A DNA stretch of 64,000 nt from contig OY856186.1 of NCBI GenBank assembly GCA_963693315.1, positions 374,768,075-374,832,074 on the forward strand, read 5' to 3'. Below the pieces are notes generated by a model. It searched no databases. It saw only the letters and a list, made by a program, of their open reading frames with translations, and was not told the DNA's origin. Shown here in pieces: positions 22,881-36,589 of the stretch. This DNA comes from Diogma glabrata (taxonomy: Eukaryota; Arthropoda; Insecta; Diptera; Cylindrotomidae). Numbering within the stretch: the stretch's first letter is position 1; the number at the start of each line of letters is the position of its first letter. Both the position numbers and the translations under genes were made by a program.

Positions 22881-25800
22881 AACATAAATGGGGTATCAAT
22901 ACTGCGTTAAATTTTGAGGTAAATGTTGCGTTTATTTCCTTTCAAACTAACTCGCACATAACGGACAAAACAACACACAAATATATTTTTTTTATCTTTA
23001 TTTTCCGGTCACCGTCATTCAACGCCCACGAGACACTAGTAATTACTTTTTGTTTTCATTCAAGGGTGAAACCAAGAATTTGCTGGAATCCTCCTATCAA
23101 ACTTATTTGGATGCAATACAAACAACGAGACATCTCATATAAACATCGTGAAAATGATCAAATAATAAATCATATAGTAGACTTTGGTACATGAATTTTA
23201 ATTTTATTATCGCTTATACCGTAACATTAAACATTTCGGATCCTTTTTGTTTTAAATTACCACACAGGGATTTTATTAATATTATATAGCCATAGAGCCT
23301 TAGTAACACAAAGAAAACTTTTCTAATTATCGAACTACAGTTCCTTATATCTATTTGGCTTAACAAAACACACAAAACAAAATTGTTCTAACTATGAAAT
23401 TACAGTTCCTTATATATATTTTTCTTAACAAAACAAAAAAAAATTTTCTAAAATCACAATTTTCAGTTATTGGTACATGTAACCTTGACAGCACCATAAA
23501 ATTTGCTATGCAGGAATGTACAGTTTTACACACATATTTTAACTTATCAGCACCAATTAAAGTTATTGAAACTGAATTTAATGGTAAGTATATCCACAAC
23601 TTAATTTAGTCACACGACCGAAAAGTGGTTGATTAACAGTTTTTTTTTAATTCCCTTTATATAAATATCCTCCAATCTTAGCTGTACTGTAGGGAAGATT
23701 CTAGCCGCCAATTTTACTTTCAATTAAGGATCAGGTTGGTATTGGTAACTCAAGAAAATTTACTAAATTCACGTTTTCTATGGTTGGATTATAATTTTAT
23801 ACATGCAAGGGTTGCCTAGATAGATCTTGTTATGGCAGCCATAGATTTTTTGATGGGCTATATCTTTGGTTCAATTGATTGATTCTAACGAAGAATTCAC
23901 TCTACATTTTTCTAATAACCTAGTTAGGGTTACGGCTAAAAATTCGACGACCGACACTGTAATACGGGATTGGTTTTCTATTATACATTTATCAAATAAA
24001 ATGACTGTCACTTCTCAAAAAAAAACACAAGACCAATCGACCGCCATTATTAATGTTCTTTTCACTAGTTTTCATGCAAATCACTAATAAAAAAAATTAA
24101 TTGAACAAAAATATCAACTTACAGGAACCGGAAGACATATATTAAATCCTCAAAATATATATGCCCTTTGAATAAAAGATTTGATATTGATCCAGGTCTC
24201 CAATCCAGTGATCCTTTTTTCTTGTTATATCATGGAATTTTCCCACCAACCACTTTCACCTGCATTCGCAAAAACGTCAAAAATATTTACCAACGAACTA
24301 CTCGTATGCGATGGAAAAATAATAATATCAAGAGACGTCCAACAAACTAATCACAAAATGTAATAGAATAAGAGAGTGAAAAGGCTACAGTGGCTTATTA
24401 TATAGCCAAATTTTTAGTCTCGCAATAACTCGAATACAGTGTTTAGATGTGAGATAATTAATTTACATCAGATTTTCAAATTATTGGGAACTTTTTATAG
24501 TTACACAAAACCGTTTGCTATTTGATAATATTGTACGAAAATAAGGTTGTGACACAAAATATTTCCGACACATCCATAACATTTATAATTGAGTTCAAAA
24601 TGAATTAAATGCAGATTCGATCAATGTTATGATGTTTAGACATTTATTAAACTACAATCTACTATATCAGTACAGTGAAGTTCAGTTCAATAACGGAAGG
24701 ATTGTTTAAAGCAAAATACTCATATAAAGACAAATCAAATGTTTAACAAAGCAAAAATAGTAATTCTTTGCATGTTGACGATTGGAAATAAATACGCACA
24801 GCTGTTATGAGGTTTGAAAATTTCATTGTTTCATTACGGTTGGTGTTTAGAAAATTCAAACTCAAGTAGTATAGTGAGAACAATCGAATGGAAGCATAGC
24901 GCGCGTCAATTTTAGGGTGTTGTAAGATTAAATTCTGATTAAATTTTAGTGGTTATACGATGATAATTAAAGAAAATTATTAATTAATTCAAATTAACCA
25001 ATATTATGTTATATTAATGAATAAATAAATCAGGGTAATTAGTGCAATTTTCTTTCTCCCATACATTTGTCCGGCTATTGAAGATTTAGTTAGGTTTTGA
25101 GAAAAATAAGGAAACTATGGGTTAAGGGAACTATACGAAATATGACTATTGATGATGAATGGATGAGAAACTATTACAAGCGGTACAGATTAATATAAGG
25201 AACAACAACTAAGGAAGCTGCGACTATAATACACTATGTTCAGACATTAGTCCAGACTATCCATTACAGAACAAGTGCTTTTTGGAAGAACACTCACGAC
25301 CAAAAAGAAGTTGAAAAAGGCATAGGCTGGTCGCAAATAGACCTTGTACATCCATATTAGTATGGTGAGGCACCTCGATGTACCACGGATTAGCAATCAA
25401 TTCGATCGGTATTACAAACCCAGTCTTAGCAGAAACAAAGTAACAAAGTATCTATGATTATACAAAAAAAAACTTTTGGGAGGGGTATCGATAAAAACAG
25501 TATTCTACTCTATTGAAAACGATGGATAACTAACATCTTCCAGACCCAATTTCGGGCAGATCTGGGGGATCCCGAGACTCTAAAGTCACAAAAAAAAATT
25601 TATTCAATCTGCTACCGATCGAAAAGAAAAACACCATTGGACCGACTCCTTTAATGAAATATCCGACACAATTCCGTTTTTACGTCATGCAGGCTCGCAA
25701 CCCACACCTGAACTAACACAAGTCTCATGCTTCTCCGACTACGCTAGCCGGGCCACACTGTTGTACGCTTCCGTCCAAGTGATTCTGAAGGCTGAAAAAA

Positions 25801-26803
25801 AACTGTTCACATAGTTTCAAAGTAACCAATTGAACCAAACTCAACACATTCGATCTCGGAATCCTCGCTGGCAAATAGGCAACACAGAAAAAAAAAATTT
25901 TTTTTTAGAACAAGACCTGAACACCACAGTTGATACACACTCGCTGAACTGTGAATTCAAGACGAAACTACCCTCATATGGTCGTCGATAATCTTGACTT
26001 ACAATGGCGGTAAAACACAAGCGAAAGTTACTATCATACTGACAACAAAAAAAAAATTATTACCGATATTAGGCACGAATGTCCTTGGAGTGATAAACAC
26101 CTCTACGTTTAGAAACCAGGTCCTCCAGTTCGTAGGCGGCGCCACCCACCAACCTTCAAACGTTGGCTTCGCAAACTTTTGTGAGAGCGATACAGATAAT
26201 TTTCGGCCGTTTATCTGCATTGCCCATAAACAATATTACGACAGAATACACTGTTTTGTTTTTGCTAAACCCCCAAGAGATGAAGTTGGTGGATTGTGGG
26301 CCCTCGCAATACACTCGTCAGCGTATTCCTCGGGTAACCACAATCTCCATACCTCGCCCCTTGGAAGAATCTCAATATCTGAAACCCAAGCCAGCTTTTC
26401 ACCTGGCCTGAAATTAGGTTATCTGCGAATACAGGGATAGACAATGTCGGAGCCTATGGTCGGCAATGGAACCATCAATCAATTTCCCAGGTCAAATCAC
26501 AAGAGATTCGAGAGTCCTGCAAATGACAAGATTTATGGTTCACGGTTTTACTTTCGTCTTTCTCTTTGTCTCCTATTTGTGGATAGTCAGAAAAAAAAAT
26601 ATTACAGTGAGTTTACATTAAGTGGCCATCTAACGTAAGATAAAGTTAGTCGGACAGGCCAAGACAAAAAAAGAGATTTGAGTCCCACTGGCGTCGGTTT
26701 ATATTATAACAATACAAAGCTGGGCACCGAACTCCATGAATCACAGGCCCCATATCAATAAGAATCCCGAGCCATACTAAGACCCACTTCAAAAAAAAAC
26801 CAG

Positions 26804-28030
26804 TTGATAATCAAAAGTTGCAGGATTGTGCCGACCATTAAGACCTCGACCATAACGCCATCTGGCACACAAGACATCATCGTGCAGATTAGGAGGGAGA
26901 AGAGGAAGCCTTCGATAACTCAGTTGGTAAAGACACTCGCCAGTTCCTACGTACAAGAATGGTCCACATTGCATCTCAAGAGAAGTAGCGAAGAATTGAT
27001 ACGGTGTATAGCCGTCGTGATTCAAACGCAAGAGAAATCACGAAAAAGAAAACGAAGAATCGCAATTTCTTATCCCGGTTAACCATACAAAAGAAGAACA
27101 GGAAAAAAAAACAAAGCCTCGTTTCACCCCATGTCGCAGCTAGTCAGCCAGAAAGGATTGCGGGATAGGAAAGTCGATACCACATCGATACTTCGAATCA
27201 CGAGTGAAAAATTAACACCGGAAGAGCAAAACAAATTTTTACATGTCCCAGAATCCACAAAAAAAAAAATATTGAACTATTGCAAAATTGAAGGATTGCG
27301 GGATAGGAAGGTCGATATCACATCGATACTTTAAATTATGAGTGGATAATTAACACCGGTTTCTAAAACTTATCCCACCCCGAAAGTACATAAGGTAAAG
27401 GGGTTTTGGTGTTGATAAAAACTCCAAACAGAAGGTTGAGTTAGGGAGATAGCATTATCTTTATTCATTTATATAAATTCGTCGAAACCAGTTTAGATAC
27501 TTTTTTTTTTGTGCTGTTTTTCCAGCTGATAAAATTGATCATAACCATCGTGCAGCCCTCCGGGTCAACCAAAAATGGTGGGATTTTGCAATCCACTAAG
27601 ATCTCGGCCCTAACACAAGCTGGCACAGTTACCGTGCAGAATGGGAGGGAGAAGAGGAAGCGTTCGATAGCTCAGCTGGCAAAGACATTCGATAGTTCAT
27701 ATACGAGAACACCTTACACTGACTCTCACGTAAGCAGTGGAGACTTGCTATGCTCAACCGCAGTCGCGGATCAGGCGAAAAGAGGAAACAAGAAAAAAAA
27801 GAAAACACAGGTGTGGAGCCACCATTTCTGAGTACGCTTGATTACAATAAATTGTATCAACCAGGAAGAAACCAAGATCATCAAATTTGTACATGTCTTT
27901 GAATCAACAAAAAAAAATTCCAGCAGGTGCATGCAATCCAGTCACCAAAGGTAACATCCCATGTTGTAGCTAGTGGTGACCAGAAAGGATGGCTCGAGGC
28001 CGTATCGATATTTCATAAAAAGTGCACGAG
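26804..28030. repeat. Diverged internal duplication (at least two copies)
   Basis: Block A (about 26815-27290) and block B (about 27545-28025) share, in order, GGGAGGGAGAAGAGGAAGC, TCGATA.CTCAG.TGG.AAAGACA, a GAAGA..AAC...AATTT block, TACATGTC....GAATC.ACAAAAAAAAA, and CCAGAAAGGAT. A further partial copy begins near 28515. Within block A, GGATTGCGGGATAGGAA.GTCGATA recurs at 27150 and 27292. Both copies can be read on the plus strand as REKRKPSITQL and REKRKRSIAQL, but no longer frame survives. Confidence 0.7.
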
Positions 28031-29636
28031 ACGTCTTATCACCCGAAAAAAAAATAATTTTGTACGAACAAAAGAAACCCCTCCTCAACTCATCCAGGGC
28101 AGTCCACAGACACAGCAAGGGTGTACTTGTCACCCTGCCGTCAGTACCAACACCTCACATCAGCGTCAGAAAGCTGTCAGCTAAAAGACGAAAGTGAAAA
28201 CCAACCACAATACTTCCAACAATAATAAGATATCATCAATGATCTTAGCGTCCTTGAAAGAAAAAAAAGTTCCTTACGATTTAGTTAAACCTGCGTTTGA
28301 ATTTTAGTGGAAATCAGTACTCCGTTCAGTAAAACATTACCTAAAGGTCTCAAGAAAGGCTCGTACAAGTGGACTCCAAGTCGCCAAGACTACGCGATTG
28401 CGCCCCTTAACTCTTCCAAGGACGCAACTCCAAGTGTGGAAGAAAAATGAGTGAAACATGAAGGGCAGTTTTATCGACAGGGTAAGTGAAAAGGTACAAG
28501 TACGATAAGTAGACCTGGCCAGAAAGGACAGGCTGCATATGCAATCTGCTCGCTCAACGACCCCATACCAAACCCATTACCAAATCGGCAACAAGGTGTC
28601 ACCAACAGTGCCAAGCTCTGACCAGAAGGACAGTGAGCAAACGATTACTTCAGGAGGTTCATTTGCAAATCAGGCAACCATTCAAAAAAAAATAGTATCA
28701 GATAAAAGGTGCGAAGGAGACCACCTTGGTCAAGACGTCATGCCTTAACGTATGACCCTATAGTTAATATGTTGCTCTGTACTCCGGAACCAGGAATTTT
28801 TAAATTATTAGTGCTGAAACAACTCGAAAGAAAACAGGCGATTAGACAGCAAAACCAGGGTGGGAAGTTAAAAAAATTAATAGCAACAAGGCATATTTAT
28901 GAGAACGAACACCGCTGTAGACATGATGAATTCTCAAACCGCCGCACAGGACCAGACCAATAAATGCACGTATATGGAGAGCGAAACGAAAATTGTTACA
29001 CTATCGATGCGAACGTTGAATCCAAATAAACAATTTAATTATTAACAGAAAAGATTATTTTATTACAATATTTGATTACTTTGAATATTTTAGAGCAGAA
29101 TTTAAAAAAAAATTATATGGAAATTTAGTTATTCCAACCTCAAACAGTTGCGCGATATCTGACCAATTCGTCAATTATATTAAATAAGATTTATTATTGT
29201 CTTGATATTATTTTACTACTATTTACAATTGTTTTCCAATGTGCTGATATATGAACAGAACACACATAAACGGTGAGATTTGAGAGAAAATAAGTATACT
29301 ACAAATATGGCAGAAGATGTGAACAAAAGAAAATTTACAGACCCAATTCCGGGCAGGTCTGACGGTTCCCGATACTCAAAACTGAGTAACAAACAAAAAA
29401 AAACTAGAAGTGCGGTAAGCCTACCGGTTCGGCAAGAAAATACTTAAAATTAACAAAATTGAATCTTGCCTGTACAAGAAAAAAATTATATATAAAAATT
29501 TAACCTAACATGCAGGAATATAATTTAAGGAAATCTCTAAGCTACTTAAATTAATATTTACAAATTAATACTTCTGCCGTGGACTTCTATCTGGATTATG
29601 GTATATGTAAGATTTGTCCTTTGATTTGACTTTATG

Positions 29637-29767
29637 TATATTTTATCCTTTTGTTATTTTGTTAAGTATAATTTATCCTTTTGTTATTTTATTAAGTATA
29701 ATTTATCCTTTTGTTATTTTGTTAAGTATAATTTATCCTTTTGTTATTTTATTAAGTATAATTTATC
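29637..29767. repeat. 30-bp tandem repeat, 4.3 copies
   Basis: The unit is TATAATTTATCCTTTTGTTA followed by TTTTGTTAAG. Copies alternate GTTAAG and ATTAAG, so the higher-order unit is 60 bp and two rounds of duplication are likely. Confidence 0.95.
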
Positions 29768-30317
29768 GTGTTGGTATCTAAAATTGTGATAGAGAAAAAA
29801 ACCAATAAGTACATGATTTTATCAGCAGTTTTATTCATTTACTAATAAATATTTATTCATTTATTTATTAATAAATATTTATTTATTTATTTAATATATT
29901 TATTTATTTATTTATTCAATATATTTATTTATTTACTTATTTACTGACGACGGACGGACGGACCAATCAAGGGGGGAGTCCACCACACTTGGGGTTGGAA
30001 GTGGTGATCGCCGTTCTTTCTTAATTTATGTTGATTTTATTTTGTTTTTTTTTTAGTTTGTTTGGGGACCAAAAAAAAGTTTAAAATTACACTACGTTAA
30101 AGGATGGGAACAAGGTAAGGGAAAGGGAGCAAGAAGGGATGAATAAGGAAAGGAGGAGGTGAGGTGAGACAGGAATAAGGTGGGATATGTGTCGTCGGCC
30201 CGTCACCCGGATGACAAGTGCCGCCGGAATGGTCAGAGGATAAATCCCCTGCACCATTATTCAATCAACCGACACTTCTCATCCGCGATCGAGAACGACG
30301 AAACATACGGCGAGGTG

Positions 30318-30452
30318 CTATGATCTGAGCTAATCCAATTAACTCGCGACATGAAGGCTGGGCGAACATCTTCCCTCAGCAGTTGATATCAAACTGCTTT
30401 AGAAGATGTTCCCCAGTATCATTCGCGAGAACTGGACAACTCAGATCATAGG
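30318..30452 (-). ncRNA. Long three-tier hairpin in the LARD leader, candidate packaging/dimerisation structure
   Basis: An outer stem CTATGATCTGAG/CTCAGATCATAG (12 bp) encloses a middle stem CTCGCGA/TCGCGAG. That encloses an inner stem GAACATCTTC/GAAGATGTTC (10 bp), then AGCAGTT/AACTGCT closing on a GATATCA loop. It lies about 570-700 nt downstream of the primer-binding site in the element's sense. The loop contains the self-complementary hexamer GATATC. Gag-bound leader hairpins with palindromic loops dimerise and package retroelement RNA; that role here is inference. Confidence 0.55.
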
Positions 30453-30997
30453 ATGCTAACGCTCCTGGGAGGGGGCTCTAACGTTAAGGAGACGGTAGCT
30501 CGGATGAGAGTCCTGATGTCACAACGAACCCAGAGCATGACCAGATGACCAGACTGGATGTAGTAGGCGTATACACCATTCTACAAAAAATCTAAGTCTG
30601 GCATCTGGTCACCCCCAGCATTCCCCGTGCCAGCAAGAAACCCATCCGCTACTAGGGTACGTGGGATTGTAACCCCCATTGAGAATAATTCCGAAGAACT
30701 ATTCTCACCCTTGCGTTACAGAAAAAATACCAAAAAAAAAGGAGAACATTGCTGGAGGCGTAGGGACGCAACTCCCCATCAAAGAAAAGTCTGAGGGATC
30801 TCAGACTCCCTTTGCTCCTGCGCGTCGTATGAAGCAGGGAATTGCTTCTACGCCGCCAGAGTCTTGTAGCTATTGCTTGTGGAAATTAAAATTAAATTTG
30901 AAGAAAAAATTTTTAAAAAAAAATTTTTCAAAGTTTTTTTGAAAATATGGAGGGACTCCTCCAGAGTCCTACATCGCTGTAGAAACCCTTAGAGAAG

Positions 30998-31015
30998 CCC
31001 CACGTTGGGCGCCAA
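30998..31015 (-). promoter_or_regulatory. Primer-binding site of the LARD-like element
   Basis: TGGCGCCCAACGTGGGGC on the minus strand is two bases from the 5' LTR. The sequence type is well known from arthropod LTR elements. The two-base spacing equals that in the TR-GAG-like element at 18229-18246. Confidence 0.85.
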
Positions 31016-31017
31016 TT

Positions 31018-34000
31018 TGTAATGAAGCGCTTTCTCATTGGCGAACCAATGAGAAGGACATAGCAGGAAGCGTACCTAGCGAGATTGATTTTCTTGCCCC
31101 AAGCTAGCTGCAGCCCATGGGAACGATAAAGAAACCCTGCTACTTCAGCACAAATACAGAAATGTACGCTATTCACGAAAATTTGCAGAAATGGAAAGAA
31201 ATACAAGTGGAAAAACGGAGACTCTGGCGACCCCTGTTGCGAAAGACCCACGATCAACACGTCCAACCCCCACGTTCACTCACATACGCCCACACACACA
31301 CACACACACACACACACATTCACACCCCTTTATCATTATGACCTAAGTAATAAAATAAATTTACTCACCCCATGATTAAACCCCGTCCTCCTATTCTGAT
31401 TCCATCAGCCCTCCATCAGCACGTTGTTCAGGTTTGAAATCTCTCAAAAATACTTTGTACAGCACGAACGTTGATCAAAGGTGCACGTACAAACGTTGTA
31501 CCAAACTATTAGGTAGAAACGTTCAATAAACTTGCAATCGTTGGATAATTTTGTGGTATCAAATGGTAAGTAGAAACGTTATATAAACTTGTAAAATTTT
31601 GTTGAATCAAAAATGATAAGTAGACACGTTATATAAACTTGTAATTGATGTATACTTTTGTTGAATCAAAAATGATAAGCAGAAACGTTATATAAACTTG
31701 TAAAATTTTGTTGAATCAAAAATGATAAGTAGGAACGTTATATAAACTTGTATAATTTTGTTGAATCAAAACTGTTGTAATTGATGTATACTTTTGTTGC
31801 ATCAAAAATGATAAGTAGAAACGGTATGTAAACTTGTATAATTTTGTTGAATCAAAATTGATATATAGAAACGTTATATAAATTTGCAATCGATGGGTAG
31901 TTTTGTTACATCCAAAAATGACAAGTAGAAACGTTATATCTGGTTGTAAACATAAACGCCGAATCAATTTACAATCACAGGTGTGTATGGTAACAATTAT
32001 AGCAATTACCGACGAATACGTTGACATATAACAGTTGCAGGATGCGTTGAAATCAAAAACAAAATGTAATAAATGGTACCAGTACCAGTTAAATTATTCG
32101 TTGAATAGAACTGTAATAATTTTGTATCAATGATGGTGAAGCAAAAGGTAATTGTTGACGTATGCGTTGAAATCCAAGAAATGTAATAAATGGTACAAAC
32201 ACTAGTTAAACTATTCGTTGCAGCATAACGGTAATAATTTTGTATCAATGATGGGGAAGCAATACGGCAAAAGTAATGGTTGACGAAGGCGTTGAAATCC
32301 CAAAAGTAATCAATTATACCAATACCCGTTAAATTATTCGTTGAAGTAGAACTGTAATATTTTTATATCAATGGTAATCAATAATTATCAATAATTTGTA
32401 TCCACGATTGCGGAGCAATACGTTGAACGGCAATTGTTGCCGGATGCGTTGAAATCCAACAAGCAATCGTTGTGATCACTAACATAAATGGGGTATCAAT
32501 ACTGCGTTAAATTTTGAGGTAAATGTTGCGTTTATTTCCTTTCAAACTAACTCGCACATAACGGACAAAACAACACACAAATATATTTTTTTTTATCTTT
32601 ATTTTCCGGTCACCGTCATTCAACGCCCACGAGACACTAGTAATTACTTTTTGTTTTCATTCAAGGGTGAAACCAAGAATTTGCTGGAATCCTCCTATCA
32701 AACTTATTTGGATGCAATACAAACAACGAGACATCTCATATAAACATCGTGAAAATGATCAAATAATAAATCATATAGTAGACTTTGGTACATGAATTTT
32801 AATTTTATTATCGCTTATACCGTAACATTAAACATTTCGGATCCTTTTTGTTTTAAATTACCACACAGGGATTTTATTAATATTATATAGCCATAGAGCC
32901 TTAGTAACACAAAGAAAACTTTTCTAATTATCGAACTACAGTTCCTTATATCTATTTGGCTTAACAAAACACACAAAACAAAATTGTTCTAACTATGAAA
33001 TTACAGTTCCTTATATATATTTTTCTTAACAAAACAAAAAAAAATTTTCTAAAATCACAATTTTCAGTTATTGGTACATATAACCTTGACAGCACCATAA
33101 AATTTGCTATGCAGGAATGTACAGTTTTACACACATATTTTAACTTATCAGCACCAATTAAAGTTATTGAAACTGAATTTAATGGTAAGTATATCCACAA
33201 CTTAATTTAGTCACACGACCGAAAAGTGGTTGATTAACAGTTTTTTTTTTAATTCCCTTTATATAAATATCCTCCAATCTTAGCTGTACTGTAGGGAAGA
33301 TTCTAGCCGCCAATTTTACTTTCAATTAAGGATCAGGTTGGTATTGGTAACTCAAGAAAATTTACTAAATTCACGTTTTCTATGGTTGGATTATAATTTT
33401 ATACATGCAAGGGTTGCCTAGATAGATCTTGTTATGGCAGCCATAGATTTTTTGATGGGCTATATCTTTGGTTCAATTGATTGATTCTAACGAAGAATTC
33501 ACTCTACATTTTTCTAATAACCTAGTTAGGGTTACGGCTAAAAATTCGACGACCGACACTGTAATACGGGATTGGTTTTCTATTATACATTTATCAAATA
33601 AAATGACTGTCACTTCTCAAAAAAAAACACAAGACCAATCGACCGCCATTATTAATGTTCTTTTCACTAGTTTTCATGCAAATCACTAATAAAAAAAATT
33701 AATTGAACAAAAATATCAACTTACAGGAACCGGAAGACATATATTAAATCCTCAAAATATATATGCCCTTTGAATAAAAGATTTGATATTGATCCAGGTC
33801 TCCAATCCAGTGATCCTTTTTTCTTGTTATATCATGGAATTTTCCCACCAACCACTTTCACCTGCATTCGCAAAAACGTCAAAAATATTTACCAACGAAC
33901 TACTCGTATGCGATGGAAAAATAATAATATCAAGAGACGTCCAACAAACTAATCACAAAATGTAATAGAATAAGAGAGTGAAAAGGCTACAGTGGCTTAT

Positions 34001-34871
34001 TATATAGCCAAATTTTTAGTCTCGCAATAACTCGAATACAGTGTTTAGATGTGAGATAATTAATTTACATCAGATTTTCAAATTATTGGGAACTTTTTAT
34101 AGTTACACAAAACCGTTTGCTATTTGATAATATTGTACGAAAATAAGGTTGTGACACAAAATATTTCCGACACATCCATAACATTTATAATTGAGTTCAA
34201 AATGAATTAAATGCAGATTCGATCAATGTTATGATGTTTAGACATTTATTAAACTACAATCTACTATATCAGTACAGTGAAGTTCAGTTCAATAACGGAA
34301 GGATTGTTTAAAGCAAAATACTCATATAAAGACAAATCAAATGTTTAACAAAGCAAAAATAGTAATTCTTTGCATGTTGACGATTGGAAATAAATACGCA
34401 CAGCTGTTATGAGGTTTGAAAATTTCATTGTTTCATTACGGTTGGTGTTTAGAAAATTCAAACTCAAGTAGTATAGTGAGAACAATCGAATGGAAGCATA
34501 GCGCGCGTCAATTTTAGGGTGTTGTAAGATTAAATTCTGATTAAATTTTAGTGGTTATACGGATGATAATTAAAGAAAATTATTAATTAATTCAAATTAA
34601 CCAATATTATGTTATATTAATGAATAAATAAATCAGGGTAATTAGTGCAATTTTCTTTCTCCCATACGTTTGTCCGGCTATTGAAGATTTAGTTAGGTTT
34701 TGAGAAAAATAAGGAAACTATGGGTTAAGGGAACTATACGAAATATGACTATTGATGATGAATGGATGAGAAACTATTACAAGCGGTACAGATTAATATA
34801 AGGAACAACAACTAAGGAAGCTGCGACTATAATACACTATGTTCAGACATTAGTCCAGACTATCCATTACA
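31018..34871 (-). repeat. 5' LTR of the LARD-like element
   Basis: Partner of 21406-25268. Differences noted: a shorter CA run (about 31288-31318), C/A near 32194, TATG/AAGG near 32286, a 10-bp insertion near 32385, G/A near 33080, one extra G near 34561 and A/G near 34668. Confidence 0.88.
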
Positions 34872-34875
34872 CAAC

Positions 34876-36094
<1,219 letters not shown>

Positions 36095-36589
36095 TGTCTA
36101 TTTAATTGTTTCCGACAGATGTCTGTGAATTTGGCCCGAAAATCCATCCCGAAAAAAGTTGAATTTTTTTGTATGTGTCTCGGCTAAAATCATGAAAACC
36201 AGCATAAATCATGAATCCAGCCCGAAAAATTAAAAAATTGTCTTCAAATGATAAAGCCAGCCCGAAAAAAAAATTTATTTATCTTATCTAACTTATCTAA
36301 TTTAACAAAAATTAATTTTTTACAAAAAAAGTTAATACAAGCTCGAGAAAGATCGATTCGAAATTGGCCCGAAATCCATCCCGAAAAGTTGAAAAAATAT
36401 TATATCTTTCCTAAACCAAATTATAAATTCTTTTTACTTTTAATTCTGATTAATGCCACACAAAAAATAACTAAATACATAAAAAATTAACTTATTCATG
36501 TAATATTGTTTCTCAATTATATAATTATTAATATATAACTTAATTACAAATGTACGAAATATATGTATAATATCTACCTTCTATTCCAC

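Larger units (their letters stand above)
21406..25268 (-). repeat. 3' LTR of the LARD-like element
   Basis: In plus-strand order it contains a GC-richer opening 270 bp, a CA microsatellite, two AT-rich tandem blocks, then about 2.4 kb of AT-rich DNA with only short chance frames. A TTAGGGTTACGG piece occurs near 23925. It is nearly identical to 31018-34871. Confidence 0.88.
25269..31017 (-). other. Interior of the LARD-like element, non-coding and structured
   Basis: The interior is GC-richer than its surroundings up to about 29 kb. It is studded with more than twenty A7-A10 runs (T runs on the element's sense strand). It holds diverged tandem duplications, a repeated PDPI-like DNA block (25541 and 29339, both reading CAGACCCAATT.CGGGCAG), a 30-bp tandem repeat, a TTTA-rich tract at 29850-29942, and a GC-rich leader at 29945-31017. 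Short frames on the plus strand include TYNGGKTQAK..LLPILGTNVL near 26000-26090. This faintly recalls the end of a retroelement protease but lies on the wrong strand, and I do not call it. Confidence 0.65.
21406..34871 (-). mobile_element. 13.5-kb LTR retrotransposon derivative with 3.86-kb LTRs and no recognisable gag/pol (LARD-like)
   Basis: Two direct repeats of 3863 bp (21406-25268) and 3854 bp (31018-34871) start TGTAATG and end CATTACA, perfect 7-bp inverted ends. They are flanked by CAAC (21402-21405 and 34872-34875), a 4-bp target duplication. On the minus strand TGGCGCCCAACGTGGGGC follows the right LTR by two bases, so transcription runs right to left. The 5749-bp interior has no long ORF and no gag or pol motif that I can defend. 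Long LTRs plus a long structured non-coding interior define large retrotransposon derivatives, known mainly from plants. The LTRs differ by only a handful of substitutions, a CA-repeat length change and a 10-bp indel, so the copy is recent. A polypurine tract is not evident beside the left LTR, which is a weakness of the model. Confidence 0.85.

Noticed and set aside
25994..26440. 148-codon plus frame with a protease-like LLPILGTNVL stretch
   Set aside because: It lies antisense to the element direction given by the primer site. The similarity is short and the DTG/DSG catalytic motif is missing.
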